Source: Nostoc sp. MS1
Lineage (GTDB): Bacteria; Cyanobacteriota; Cyanobacteriia; Cyanobacteriales; Nostocaceae
NCBI RefSeq assembly: GCF_019976755.1
Contig: NZ_AP023441.1
Coordinates: 3,035,501-3,099,500, forward strand
Direction: 5' to 3'
DNA: 64,000 nt
A program made the translations under genes and the position numbers. The notes beneath the pieces are model-generated. The model searched no databases. It was not told where the DNA came from and saw only the letters and a program-made list of their open reading frames with translations. Position 1 is the first letter of the stretch; every line of letters begins with the position of its first letter. This document shows positions 16,773 through 26,056 of this stretch, piece by piece.

Positions 16773-17247
16773 ACTATAACAGCCTCTAACCTTACCATAT
16801 GGATAATCATTATCACCTATGATAAGCGGTTTTATATTTTTGTGCGAATGTAACGATTTTTAAATCTATTTGTGTATTAAGAGAACAAGGACAAGAAAGA
16901 AGTTTTTCAGAGCAACTATATTTTATGGTAGACCTGTACTAATAATATTAATTAAATAGATTTTTTATATAAAACTTATACATAATTTTTAGAAACTACG
17001 CAAGTATTGCTTACATAAAATATCATACGGTGAGCAATGTCTACCTAACGATACATTTTTCAAATTGTATAATATTATTCTTTTTTAGCACAAATATACA
17101 AAACTTTATTTTAATGTAACTTCAACTACATTGTTCTCTAGAAAATTAAAAAGTTAATTTACTTGAAAAACTGTTTGATTTTTTATAAAAATTAATTTTT
17201 AGGTTGTTTATGATGAATTGAGCAAGTTCATAAATTTGTCATATTTT
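16773..17247. other. Divergent AT-rich spacer
   Basis: About 470 bases between the COG0523 gene and the PsiE-like gene. Apart from the Zur-like box at 16802-16814 it is very AT-rich without recognisable RNA or ORF. It presumably holds both promoters. Confidence 0.5.
16802..16814. promoter_or_regulatory. Zur-box-like operator upstream of the COG0523 gene
   Basis: GATAAT-C-ATTATC is a perfect 6-1-6 palindrome that fits the cyanobacterial zinc-uptake regulator box (TGATAATNATTATCA) at 14 of 15 positions when flanking bases are included (16801-16815). It lies about 30 bases upstream of the ATG at 16772, where a repressor would block the promoter. COG0523 genes are known Zur targets, which supports the assignment. 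Confidence 0.75.
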
Positions 17248-17751
17248 ATGCCTAAAAGAATAATTACACAATTAAATAGTTGGTTTCATAGAGATAAGAT
17301 TGTCAGTAATCTTGAATTTTTTCAAGATATTATTATCATTTCGTTGTGTATGGGCTTATTTTGTGTGATGCTCATCCGTTTAGCTGATATGTTTTTATCT
17401 TTTCTACATCCTCTGGATTTGAGAGAAGTAACGTCTGATATTTTGTTTATTTTAATTTTAGTAGAGCTATTTCGTTTATTAATTGATTACTTACAAACAC
17501 AAAAAATATCAGTGGGTGCTGCCGCAGAAATTACTATAGTTTCTGCATTACGGGAAGTAATTATACGTGGAGTTTTGGAAATACCTCGTGATCAAATTTT
17601 AGGTATTTCTATATTTCTCTTAGTTCTATTGGGAATATTAATAGCCTTACCTTGGATATCTCAGTTTTTTGAACACGTTAGAATTACTGAATACAAAAAT
17701 CCCCAAGATAGCATAGAAACATTATCTAGTGATTCTATTAATGGAAATTAG
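17248..17751 (+). CDS. PsiE-like membrane protein
   Basis: A 167-residue protein with about four hydrophobic helices: IIIISLCMGLFCVMLIRLADMFL, ILFILILVELFRLLIDYL, a short central helix, and ILGISIFLLVLLGILIAL. The segment EVTSDILFILILVELFRLLIDYLQ...ISVGAAAEITIVSALREVII is typical of the phosphate-starvation-inducible PsiE family, whose biochemical role is unknown. The ATG at 17248 is preferred to a TTG 10 codons earlier. No Pho-box was identified by eye, so phosphate control is not shown. Confidence 0.75.
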   Translation: MPKRIITQLNSWFHRDKIVSNLEFFQDIIIISLCMGLFCVMLIRLADMFLSFLHPLDLREVTSDILFILILVELFRLLIDYLQTQKISVGAAAEITIVSALREVIIRGVLEIPRDQILGISIFLLVLLGILIALPWISQFFEHVRITEYKNPQDSIETLSSDSINGN

Positions 17752-18093
17752 TTATTAAGTAATATCGTGATAACGCTGGTTTTTGTGCAAAGGTAGGTCA
17801 TGGTAAATCACCAATCAGATAATTGTGTCCACAGTGTGCATAAACTTATTCAGGTGCTATGTTAGGACTTATATCTAGTCAAAAAAATCAGAATTGATGT
17901 AAAAATTATCTAATTTGACAGTACCAAATTCTGCACCTTAACTAATTAAGGGTTTTGTAATGGTACTGAGAAATTTTACTCAATATGGGTTAGCAATTCG
18001 TTTAATTATAGAGTATTTTTTGTCAAAATCCCTTGGCATTTAGCCAAACTCAGGCGAATAATCTACTTTTGTTTCTTCGGAGACATTTTGCAA
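17752..18093. other. Spacer upstream of nifV
   Basis: About 340 AT-rich bases. I looked for an NtcA site (GTA-N8-TAC) and found only poorly spaced half-sites near 17960. No gene or RNA is seen. Confidence 0.4.
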
Positions 18094-19224
18094 ATGAATA
18101 AAGTGCTGATTAATGACACTACATTACGTGATGGAGAACAAGCGGCTGGTGTTGCTTTTAGCGTCGAGGAAAAAATAGCGATCGCGCTGATTCTCGATGC
18201 TATCGGCGTGCATGAAATTGAAGTAGGAATACCTGCAATGGGTAAAGCAGAACAGCAGGCGATCGCAAATATTGTTAACCTAGATTTGCAAGCACATCTA
18301 CTAGGTTGGAACCGCGCTGTCATTTCTGATATTCAAGCTTCCATCGCCTGTGGTTTGCAGCGAGTTCATATCTCTATTCCCGTTTCTGCAATCCAAATCG
18401 CCGCCAAATTCCAAGGACGTTGGCAATTAGTTCTGCAAAAACTTCAAGATAGTATTAGTTTTGCCGTTGATCGAGGCTTGTTTGTTTCCATCGGTGGCGA
18501 AGACTCATCAAGAGCCGATGAAAGCTTTCTTCTTGATATCGTATCAGCTGCTCAAGAATGGGGCGCATCAAGATTTCGCTTTTGTGACACAGTAGGTATT
18601 CTCGACCCTTTCGCCACCTACACCAAAGTAAAACAATTGGTGACATCTTTGAGCATACCTGTGGAGATGCACACCCACAACGATTTCGGTTTAGCCACAG
18701 CTAACGCCTTAGCAGGTATTAAAGCAGGTGCTTTATCAGTAAATACTACAGTTAATGGACTAGGAGAAAGAGCCGGTAATGCTGCTTTAGAAGAAGTAGT
18801 AATGGCTCTCAAGCACTTATATCACTATGATTTAGGCATTGATACAAAACGGTTACTCGAAATTTCTCAACTAGTAGCATCAGCATCAGGGTACGCAGTA
18901 CCACCTTGGAAAGCGATCGTCGGTGAAAATACCTTTGCCCATGAATCAGGTATTCATGCTCATGGTGTGCTGCAAAATCCCCAAACCTACGAACCCTATG
19001 CACCAGAAGAAGTAGGTAAAGAGCGCCGTTTAGTTGTAGGTAAACATTCTGGTAGACATTTACTATCTAGCATTTTAGAGCAACACGGCATTGTTCTCAA
19101 TCACGAAGAAACCCAATCTATCCTAGATGCAGTTAGACAAGAATCGGTAGAGAAAAAACGCAGCCTCACCCCTCAAGAACTTCTACATTTAGTCCAAATA
19201 CAACAACATTCTTGGGCAAGTTAA
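18094..19224 (+). CDS. nifV: Homocitrate synthase
   Basis: A 376-residue member of the isopropylmalate/homocitrate synthase family. It has the N-terminal INDTTLRDGEQAAGVAFS metal and acyl-CoA site, HISIPVS, RFCDTVGILDP, MHTHNDFGLATANALAGIKAGA (metal-binding HxHND) and VNGLGERAGNAALEEVVMAL. FAHESGIHAHGVL comes near the C-terminus. The length and lack of the long leucine-regulatory domain favour NifV over LeuA. Homocitrate is the organic part of the nitrogenase FeMo-cofactor. No other nif genes are nearby, as with the stand-alone nifV copy known in Nostoc-type genomes. The ATG at 18094 is chosen over a TTG two codons earlier. Confidence 0.9.
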   Translation: MNKVLINDTTLRDGEQAAGVAFSVEEKIAIALILDAIGVHEIEVGIPAMGKAEQQAIANIVNLDLQAHLLGWNRAVISDIQASIACGLQRVHISIPVSAIQIAAKFQGRWQLVLQKLQDSISFAVDRGLFVSIGGEDSSRADESFLLDIVSAAQEWGASRFRFCDTVGILDPFATYTKVKQLVTSLSIPVEMHTHNDFGLATANALAGIKAGALSVNTTVNGLGERAGNAALEEVVMALKHLYHYDLGIDTKRLLEISQLVASASGYAVPPWKAIVGENTFAHESGIHAHGVLQNPQTYEPYAPEEVGKERRLVVGKHSGRHLLSSILEQHGIVLNHEETQSILDAVRQESVEKKRSLTPQELLHLVQIQQHSWAS

Positions 19225-19300
19225 AGAAAGGGAGTAGGGAGTGGACAATGGACAGTGGAAATAACTTGTCAACTGTCAACTGTCAATTGTCAATTGTCTC

Positions 19301-20383
19301 CTAACTCAACCTCTGCCGCAACCACAAAGCCAATAATGGCATAGCTAATCTATAACCTTGTTCTGCACCATAAATTAACCCTTTATGGTGCAAACCTGTG
19401 AGTGCGCCTTGGAGACTTCCGCCTCTAGAAAGTCCGTGTTTTTGAATATAATCTCTACTTTGGGGTTTTTCTGTGGGATCTAAAGCTAGACATTCTAAAA
19501 GATGTACCTGATTTGCTGGTAGTAACATCAATAAAGATTCATAAATCATCGATAAATCTTTGAGCAGCCCTTCAATTGCTTGCTGTAAGTCTGTTTCAGT
19601 GATTAAGCTATCAGGTTTACAGGATATTTGCAGACGACGAATTAGCGCCATTGCATCGCCGATATGTCCTTGTACTGCATTTAAAAAAAGTTGCAATGCT
19701 TGAGAACGTGGATCGAAGGTGAGTTTGGCTGTGTGTAATATTTCCCTAGCCCACATTGCTAATACATCATGGCTGAGGGGTGGTAGTTGTATAGTTTCTA
19801 AATGATTCTGATCCTCTTGGGAGTAATTACCTGTTTCGGCAATCGTGGCGATCAAAACATAATTGATATGGCTATCTTCGTTAATTTTGCGGCGAAATGT
19901 CATTTCCCATAAACCGTTACGATCCCAAGAACGGATATGAGGAAAACTCTGCAAAATTATCACTACACGCTGATCTAAATCCACAGCTATCATTTGTGGC
20001 AATGCTAACAACATCTCAAATGCTTGCCATAGCTGCTTTTGGTTGAGAGAGCGTATCAATTTGAGTTTGGTTTCTGAATCAAAGATGAAAAACTCACTAG
20101 CATTTTCCGCTACCCAATGCTGAATTTTCCCTGCTTCCCAGTTTTGACTAATCGCTTCGGCTAGTAACTGTAAAAATCGCTCTCCATCTGTGGCGCGGAT
20201 GCAGTCTATATCTAGTGCGATCGCACCTACTTCTGCCACACCCCACCGCACTAAAGTACGCCTACCACTACCAGGTACTCCAGTAATTAATAAGTCACCA
20301 TCTTGGGCTAATACTTCTACAATGCGCCCAAACTCCACTGAGCGCCCAATCAATTGTAAGGGGGTAGACAAATCCAAACTCAC
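19301..20383 (-). CDS. AAA/STAND-type ATP-binding protein of unknown function
   Basis: A 360-residue protein. After LIGRSVEFGRIVEVL comes LLITGVPGSGRRTLVRWG, a Walker A loop in which RR replaces the usual GK, so lysine is missing from the P-loop. RVVIILQSFPHIRSWDRNG may be the Walker B strand. The C-terminal third (LLKDLSMIYESLLMLLPANQVHLLECLAL...SRGGSLQGALTGLHHKGLIYG) looks like a winged helix. The layout resembles archaeal-type ATPases fused to HTH domains. The start is GTG. It stands alone; its function is not recognised. Confidence 0.65.
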   Translation of the reverse strand: MSLDLSTPLQLIGRSVEFGRIVEVLAQDGDLLITGVPGSGRRTLVRWGVAEVGAIALDIDCIRATDGERFLQLLAEAISQNWEAGKIQHWVAENASEFFIFDSETKLKLIRSLNQKQLWQAFEMLLALPQMIAVDLDQRVVIILQSFPHIRSWDRNGLWEMTFRRKINEDSHINYVLIATIAETGNYSQEDQNHLETIQLPPLSHDVLAMWAREILHTAKLTFDPRSQALQLFLNAVQGHIGDAMALIRRLQISCKPDSLITETDLQQAIEGLLKDLSMIYESLLMLLPANQVHLLECLALDPTEKPQSRDYIQKHGLSRGGSLQGALTGLHHKGLIYGAEQGYRLAMPLLALWLRQRLS

Positions 20384-20493
20384 CAGTTCTTTTACCTTTG
20401 GGTTTCATCATCAGTTTAAGGGAAAGCATAGTCAATTTTTTGCTGTTTATTGGGTTAAACAATGGCATTCATAAAAATTTATTAGTTCTAAAA

Positions 20494-20524
20494 TATTATA
20501 GCACTACAAAATAGTGCTATAATA
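20494..20524. promoter_or_regulatory. Perfect 13-bp inverted repeat upstream of the P-type ATPase
   Basis: TATTATAGCACTA (20494-20506) and its exact reverse complement (20512-20524) flank CAAAA. The dyad ends 32 bases before the ATG. It could be a dimer-binding operator overlapping the promoter or an RNA hairpin in the leader. No adjacent regulator gene identifies the factor. Confidence 0.55.
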
Positions 20525-20556
20525 AATACAGCACGTTTTACAAGAAATTAATAATT

Positions 20557-23304
20557 ATGGTTCAAACTGTAGCTTCCTTTACACCAGGAGAGAAACAGCC
20601 GACAATTTGGCATGTCTTAGAAATAGACGAAGCGATCGCCCGGTTGAACACCAATGCCCAGACAGGTTTAACTAGCACCCAAGCAATACAGTTATTAAAT
20701 AAGATTGGGGCAAATGAACTGACTGGCAAGAAAAGTCAGGCTTGGTGGCTCAAGTTCTTGCTGCAATTTAATCAGCCGCTATTAATTATCTTGTTGTGTG
20801 CTGGGTTAGTAAAAGCAATCACGGGTAGCTTTGTCAATGCTGGGGTAATTTGGGGAGTTACCACCACCAACGCCATCATTGGATTTGTGCAGGAAGCCAA
20901 AGCCGAAGGTGCGATCGCAGCCTTAGCCAACGCCATCACCACAGAAGCTACAATCATCCGCGACGGGCAGAAAATCCGCGTTCCCTCACGGGAATTAGTT
21001 CCTGGTGATATCGTGCTGTTAACTTCCGGTGATAAAGTCCCCGCCGATTTACGCCTAATTCAAGTCCGAAACTTGCAAATAGATGAATCGGCTTTGACTG
21101 GTGAATCTGTAGCAGTAGAAAAAAATACACCAGTCTTGCAACCAGATACAGGATTAGCAGAACGCATTAACATGGCTTATGCGGGAGGCTTCGTTACTTT
21201 CGGACAAGGAATTGGCGTTGTTGTAGCAACAGGGAACTATACCGAGACAGGTAAAATTTCCCAGTTGATGGAGCAACATACAGATATTTCCACACCATTA
21301 ACGCGGAAATTTAACAAATTTAGCCAAAATTGGCTATACATGGTACTGGGTTTAGCTACTCTTTGCTTTGCTGTCGGACTAAGCTTTAGAGGCTTCAACG
21401 AGGCTCTAGAAGCCGCCGTTGCTTTAACTGTGAGTGCTATCCCAGAAGGTTTGCCAGCAGTAGTAACTGTTACCTTAGCTATTGGTGTTTCCCGCATGGC
21501 AAAGCGGCACGCCATTATTCGCAAACTCCCATCTGTGGAAACCTTGGGTAGTGCGACTGTGATTTGTTCCGATAAAACCGGGACATTGACAGAAAATCAG
21601 ATGACAGTACAAGCAATTTATGCTGGAGGGCATCAATATACGGTAACTGGTGTAGGCTATGCGCCCGATGGGGAAATTCTTAGGGATGAGAAACCTGTCT
21701 ATTTAAACAGTGATAAGGGACTACAAGAATGTTTGATCGCCGGTTTACTTTGTAATGATTCCCATTTAGAAACTAAAAATGGTAGATGGGTAGTCATGGG
21801 AGATCCCACAGAAGGCGCGTTAATTGCATCGGCAAATAAAGCCAATTTCAACCAGCCGACTCTCGCCCAACAAATGCCAAGACTAGATGGGATTCCCTTT
21901 GAATCTGACTATCAATACATGGCAACCCTACATGATACACCCACAGGTAAAACTATCTATGTGAAAGGTTCTGTAGAGGCCATTCTCCAACGCTGTCACC
22001 TGATGCTAAATACTGATGGTAAGGCTCGTCCCTTAGATTGTTTGGAAACATTAAAGCAGAGTTCTATCGAACGAGAAGTGAATATTATGGCGCGTCAAGG
22101 CTTACGAGTTTTAGCCTTAGCCAAAAAGCCAGTTAGTGATGAGCAAGATACGGTAGATCATCCAGATATTGCTGATGGGTTAATTTTCTTAGGCTTACAG
22201 GGGATGATTGATCCACCCCGTGAGAGTGCGATTAAAGCGGTGCAAGCCTGTCAAACAGCCGGGATTCAGGTAAAAATGATTACCGGAGATCATGCAGTAA
22301 CAGCGCAGGCGATCGCCCGACGGATGGGAATCAACAAAAACGGCTCGGTTCTAGCTTTCACAGGTACAGAACTAGCCAAGATGGATAAGGCTGAACTCGC
22401 GCAAGTTGCAGAGGAAGGGGTAGTTTTTGCTCGTGTTGCCCCAGAACAAAAACTGCGTCTAGTTGAAGCCTTACAATCCAAAGGTGAAGTTGTCGCCATG
22501 ACAGGAGATGGTGTCAACGATGCACCCGCCTTAAAACAAGCTGATATCGGGATTGCAATGGGTGGCGCAGGTACAGAAGTAGCTAAAGAAGCCGCAGATA
22601 TGCTACTTACTGATGATAATTTCGCCTCCATCGAAGCGGCTGTAGAAGAAGGACGAGCCGTTTATAAAAATCTTCTCAAAGCGATTTGCTTTATCCTCCC
22701 TGTCAACGGTGGGGAATCAATGACAATCTTAATCAGTACATTATTGGCGAGAGACTTACCAATTCTATCCTTACAAGTCCTCTGGCTAAATATGTTGAAC
22801 TCCATCACCATGACAGTACCTTTGGCATTTGAACCAAAGGCGCAAAACGTGATGGAACAAGCACCACGTCATCCCAATGAACCCTTACTATCAGGGAGTC
22901 GTATCCAGCGTATTTTAGCAATTTCTCTCTTTAACTGGATTGTCATATTCGGGGTATTTGAATACATTCGTCAAACTACAGGTAATATCGATTTAGCCAG
23001 AACAATGGCGATTAATTCTCTCATTGCGGGACGAATATTTTACCTATTAAGTATTAGTCAATTAATTCCCAATCTCATCGCCAAAATGGACGGTACATTA
23101 AAAGAAAACGTTGATATTCCCGCTATTGCTTTTGGCATTGTCGGTGCAATTATCTTACAAATTGCCTTTGCTCATGTACCCTTAATTAATGAAGTATTTG
23201 AAACCGCACCATTAACTTTACAGCAGTGGCTGTTCTGTTTAGGAGTAGGTTCACCGATGATTTTATGGGCGACACTTGTCAATCGTTTAGATCCACCCAA
23301 TTAA
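20557..23304 (+). CDS. P-type cation-transporting ATPase (P2, PacL-like)
   Basis: A 915-residue ion pump with all P-type landmarks: TGES actuator loop at 181-184, PEGLP in membrane helix 4 (296-300), the phosphorylated Asp339 in SDKTGTLT, KGSVEAIL in the nucleotide domain, MITGDHAVTAQ and TGDGVNDAPALKQADIGIAMG. The N-terminal domain (IWHVLEIDEAIARL) and C-terminal membrane helices are of cation-ATPase type P2A/P2B, as in cyanobacterial PacL calcium pumps. Sodium or potassium cannot be excluded from sequence. It stands alone, preceded by a perfect inverted repeat and followed by a convergent hairpin. Confidence 0.93.
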   Translation: MVQTVASFTPGEKQPTIWHVLEIDEAIARLNTNAQTGLTSTQAIQLLNKIGANELTGKKSQAWWLKFLLQFNQPLLIILLCAGLVKAITGSFVNAGVIWGVTTTNAIIGFVQEAKAEGAIAALANAITTEATIIRDGQKIRVPSRELVPGDIVLLTSGDKVPADLRLIQVRNLQIDESALTGESVAVEKNTPVLQPDTGLAERINMAYAGGFVTFGQGIGVVVATGNYTETGKISQLMEQHTDISTPLTRKFNKFSQNWLYMVLGLATLCFAVGLSFRGFNEALEAAVALTVSAIPEGLPAVVTVTLAIGVSRMAKRHAIIRKLPSVETLGSATVICSDKTGTLTENQMTVQAIYAGGHQYTVTGVGYAPDGEILRDEKPVYLNSDKGLQECLIAGLLCNDSHLETKNGRWVVMGDPTEGALIASANKANFNQPTLAQQMPRLDGIPFESDYQYMATLHDTPTGKTIYVKGSVEAILQRCHLMLNTDGKARPLDCLETLKQSSIEREVNIMARQGLRVLALAKKPVSDEQDTVDHPDIADGLIFLGLQGMIDPPRESAIKAVQACQTAGIQVKMITGDHAVTAQAIARRMGINKNGSVLAFTGTELAKMDKAELAQVAEEGVVFARVAPEQKLRLVEALQSKGEVVAMTGDGVNDAPALKQADIGIAMGGAGTEVAKEAADMLLTDDNFASIEAAVEEGRAVYKNLLKAICFILPVNGGESMTILISTLLARDLPILSLQVLWLNMLNSITMTVPLAFEPKAQNVMEQAPRHPNEPLLSGSRIQRILAISLFNWIVIFGVFEYIRQTTGNIDLARTMAINSLIAGRIFYLLSISQLIPNLIAKMDGTLKENVDIPAIAFGIVGAIILQIAFAHVPLINEVFETAPLTLQQWLFCLGVGSPMILWATLVNRLDPPN

Positions 23305-23336
23305 CTTGAGAATATCTCAATAGTTATTAAGATTGA

Positions 23337-23370
23337 GTTCGTAGTGAGGACTGAAGTCCTTACTACGAAC
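23337..23370. terminator. Long hairpin between convergent genes (dispersed palindrome)
   Basis: Two 16-base arms starting GTTCGTAGTGAGGACT, separated by GA, pair at 15 of 16 positions (one G-T). The element lies between the converging P-type ATPase and rubrerythrin genes, so it could end transcription from both sides. Its form resembles dispersed palindromic repeats of Nostoc genomes. Confidence 0.6.
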
Positions 23371-23389
23371 TTAATTTATTTATAGGACT

Positions 23390-24103
23390 CTAAGCAGCGA
23401 TTTTTTCCTCAAGTGGTTTAAAAGTCTTCTTGGTAGCACCACAAATTGGACAATACCAATCATCGGGAATAGCTTCAAATGGTGTACCGGGTGCAATACC
23501 AGAATCAGGATCACCAGCCACAGGATCGTAAATCATACTACATTGTCTGCAAATCCACTTACGAGTGCTGGGATCTGTGCCTGCAACTCTAGTAACTGGT
23601 TGTCCACCATTCAATACTTCTAAAGCTTCACTATAGCGATCAGCGTGGTAATTTTCGATAAATTTTAATAACCCAAAGCGATGTGCAGCATCGCGGAAAG
23701 TGGTGGCGTGTTCGCTAGATTCTTGCGCTTGTTTGAGAAATTCTTCCGCCGCCGGATGATCGCGATCGCTTTGAGCGGCTGCGGCAAAATCAGGATACAT
23801 TGTTGTATATTCGTAAGTCTCACCTTCAATCGCCAAAGATAAGCAACGAGAGACAATTTCCCGCTTTTGTTCGTCAGTCAAAGCGGCTGGATCTTTGACA
23901 ACCAATTCCGGGTGCAGTAATTCAAAATGGGCAAAAGCGTGTTCTGTTTCTTGTTCTGCGGTTTCGCGGAATAATTTAGCTAAATCTGTAAATCCTAGCT
24001 TACGCGCTACTTCGGCAAAAAACAGATACTTGCGGTTTGCCATCGACTCGCCACCAAAGGCAGCTTCTAAGTTTTGTAATGTAGTAAAGTTCGATAAATC
24101 CAT
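23390..24103 (-). CDS. Rubrerythrin
   Basis: A 237-residue peroxide-reducing diiron protein. The N-terminal ferritin-like helices carry the ligands in FGGESMANRKYLFFAEVA, ETAEQETEHAFAHF, AIEGETYEYTTMYPDF and AQESSEHATTFRDAA. The C-terminal rubredoxin domain has CRQCSMIYDP and YCPICGATKKTF, a [Fe(SCys)4] site. It reduces hydrogen peroxide using electrons passed through the rubredoxin domain, and in heterocystous cyanobacteria it protects nitrogen-fixing cells. Both domains are complete. Confidence 0.95.
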   Translation of the reverse strand: MDLSNFTTLQNLEAAFGGESMANRKYLFFAEVARKLGFTDLAKLFRETAEQETEHAFAHFELLHPELVVKDPAALTDEQKREIVSRCLSLAIEGETYEYTTMYPDFAAAAQSDRDHPAAEEFLKQAQESSEHATTFRDAAHRFGLLKFIENYHADRYSEALEVLNGGQPVTRVAGTDPSTRKWICRQCSMIYDPVAGDPDSGIAPGTPFEAIPDDWYCPICGATKKTFKPLEEKIAA

Positions 24104-24243
24104 AATTTTTTGGATGCAGTGGAGTAGTATTGACGGGCAAATACTTTCTATTTACCTGTTGACTTTAAAGAAAACAGGACGATTGTGAATCATAAAACAG
24201 ATTAATAGCAAGTGTATTGCAAGATTTTGCCTTTTAAACCTAA

Positions 24244-24882
24244 TTAGCGTCCTAAATCGTGCATTTCATTAATCACAGCAGTACACTTTTGGGTTATTGC
24301 CTCCAATTCTTCTTTGTTTGTAGAAGTAGGCGTATCAATTAAATTGCCAATTCTCACCGTGAGAGGAACGGCTTGGGGTAAAGACGAGCCTTTTTGGAGA
24401 ATTTTCTCCGAACCCCACAAACACACGGGTAATATAGGTGCTTTAGCTTTAGCTGCTAAAAGTGCTGCACCCCGTTTCGGGTCATGAATGCGTCCATCCG
24501 GTGTGCGAGTACCTTCCAAAAACACACCCACAGCCCAGCCATTTTCTAGATACTCTAACGCTGAACGGATAGCATTGCGATCGGCACTTCCTCGACTAAC
24601 TGGGTAAGCACCATATAATTTAATCGCCTGTGCCAAAACAGGAACTTCAAATAATTCCTGTTTGGCCATGTATGCTACTGGACGGCGTACACAGTTAGAG
24701 ACAATTGGCGGGTCAAAATAACTAGCGTGATTACTTACAACTACTATCGGGCCTGTTCGCGGAACATTTTCTACACCATAAATTCGACCCCGAAAGTAAC
24801 CATGTAACATCGGACTAACAATAGACCATTTAAACGCATGGTACAGCGCCAGACTAATTAAAGGTTCACGGGTTCGAGACAT
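24244..24882 (-). CDS. plsC: 1-acyl-sn-glycerol-3-phosphate acyltransferase
   Basis: A 212-residue membrane-associated acyltransferase. NHASYFDPP is the catalytic NHxxxxD motif, FLEGTRTPDGR the glycerol-phosphate site and ILPVCLWGS a later family block. It makes phosphatidic acid from lysophosphatidic acid. It is last in a same-strand series with plsX, fabH and fabD, so fatty-acid synthesis and phospholipid assembly are grouped. The ORF reads 43 codons further upstream through a repeat (HRAHRPHPPDSRLPTPHS); the ATG at 24880-24882 is the real start. Confidence 0.92.
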   Translation of the reverse strand: MSRTREPLISLALYHAFKWSIVSPMLHGYFRGRIYGVENVPRTGPIVVVSNHASYFDPPIVSNCVRRPVAYMAKQELFEVPVLAQAIKLYGAYPVSRGSADRNAIRSALEYLENGWAVGVFLEGTRTPDGRIHDPKRGAALLAAKAKAPILPVCLWGSEKILQKGSSLPQAVPLTVRIGNLIDTPTSTNKEELEAITQKCTAVINEMHDLGR

Positions 24883-24889
24883 AGGATTA

Positions 24890-25174
24890 AGGGAGTGGGG
24901 AGTCGGGAGTCGGGAGTCGGGGGGATGAGGGCGATGAGCGCGATGAGGAGGATGATGTATCTTTAAGTTATACCAATTTGAAAAAAGAAGGCGACAAATA
25001 CACAGTCTCAAAGCCTTGTTCTGTCTGGATTTCTAATTTTGAATTTTGAATTTTGAATTTTGAATTGGTATTATTTATAAGGTGCAAGGTAATGTAAACA
25101 AGGCAGAATTTATTTTTGGTTATTAAAACCTGCTTATCTTTCTCCCCTACTCCCCATTCCCCACTCCCCACTCC
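24890..25174. repeat. Repeat-filled spacer between fabD and plsC
   Basis: It holds GGGAGTCGGGAGTCGGG units (24891-24920), a GATGAGG array, four TTTTGAAT-type units at 25034-25066, and CTCCCCACTCCC repeats up to the fabD stop. It separates plsC from fabD by about 290 bases, so read-through is uncertain. Confidence 0.6.
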
Positions 25175-26056
25175 CTAATTGGGCAATTCCGCAGCGTTGC
25201 GGACGTTTTCTAAAGTTACATCAGAAACAGTACGTTTAATTAAACCAGTGAGTACGTTACCTGGGCCAATTTCTACTACTTTCTCAATACCTTGCGTTGG
25301 TAGGGCTAAAGAAATTTCTCGCCAGCGTACTGAACCCGTCATTTGCTGAGTGAGGCGCTGTTTTAAAACTTGGGCATCAACGGCAGGTTCTGGCTCGACG
25401 TTGGATAATACGGGAACTGTAGCTTGTTGAAATTCAACATTTTCCAGAATTTCTTGAAACTCAGTCGCCGCCGCCGTCATGAGATGTGAGTGAAACGCGC
25501 CAGAGACTTTCAAGGGTACAGAACGTTTGGCTTTTACTTGCGACATTACAGTTTGTACTGCGTCGGGTGTGCCGGAAATTACAACCTGTGCAGGACTATT
25601 ATCATTTGCTAAGACTACATCAGGGGTCTGGGCAATGACTGTTTCTAACTGTTCGCGGTCAAAATTCATCATTGCCGCCATCATACCGCCGGCTGCATTT
25701 TCCATGAGTTCAGAGCGGCGCTTAACCAGTTCCAACCCAGTTGACCATTCAAATACACCAGCGACGTAAAGGGCGATATATTCTCCTAAACTATGACCTG
25801 CAACTAAATCTGGTTTGTATCCTCGTTCCCGGATGAGGTCTGCCAAGATACTTTCAACTACGTAAAGACACGGTTGAGTGTAGAGTGTCTGTGCTAATTT
25901 TGCTTCTTCATTTTGGCAGATTTCGTTCACAGACCATCCTAAGATGTCCTCAGCTTGAGCAAATTTTTCTTTAGCACTTGGTATATCTAATAAGTCTGTT
26001 CCCATGCCCATAGCTTGAGAACCTTGTCCGGGAAACACCCATGCAGTTTTAGTCAT
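25175..26056 (-). CDS. fabD: Malonyl-CoA:ACP transacylase
   Basis: A 293-residue enzyme starting MTKTAWVFPGQGSQAMGMG. The nucleophile Ser89 lies in GHSLGEYIAL, the catalytic histidine in GAFHSHLM, and PVLSNVEPEP and VVEIGPGNVLTGLIKR complete the family signature. FabD transfers malonyl from CoA to acyl carrier protein for fatty-acid elongation. It sits 90 bases after fabH in the plsX-fabH-fabD-plsC series. Confidence 0.96.
   Translation of the reverse strand: MTKTAWVFPGQGSQAMGMGTDLLDIPSAKEKFAQAEDILGWSVNEICQNEEAKLAQTLYTQPCLYVVESILADLIRERGYKPDLVAGHSLGEYIALYVAGVFEWSTGLELVKRRSELMENAAGGMMAAMMNFDREQLETVIAQTPDVVLANDNSPAQVVISGTPDAVQTVMSQVKAKRSVPLKVSGAFHSHLMTAAATEFQEILENVEFQQATVPVLSNVEPEPAVDAQVLKQRLTQQMTGSVRWREISLALPTQGIEKVVEIGPGNVLTGLIKRTVSDVTLENVRNAAELPN

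Noticed and set aside
17934..17985. NtcA-type half-sites upstream of nifV
   Set aside because: The GTA and TAC elements are not separated by the required eight bases.
24870..24890. GGGTTCGAGAC as a tRNA T-arm
   Set aside because: It lies in the plsC start region without any cloverleaf partner sequences. No tRNA was found in the window.
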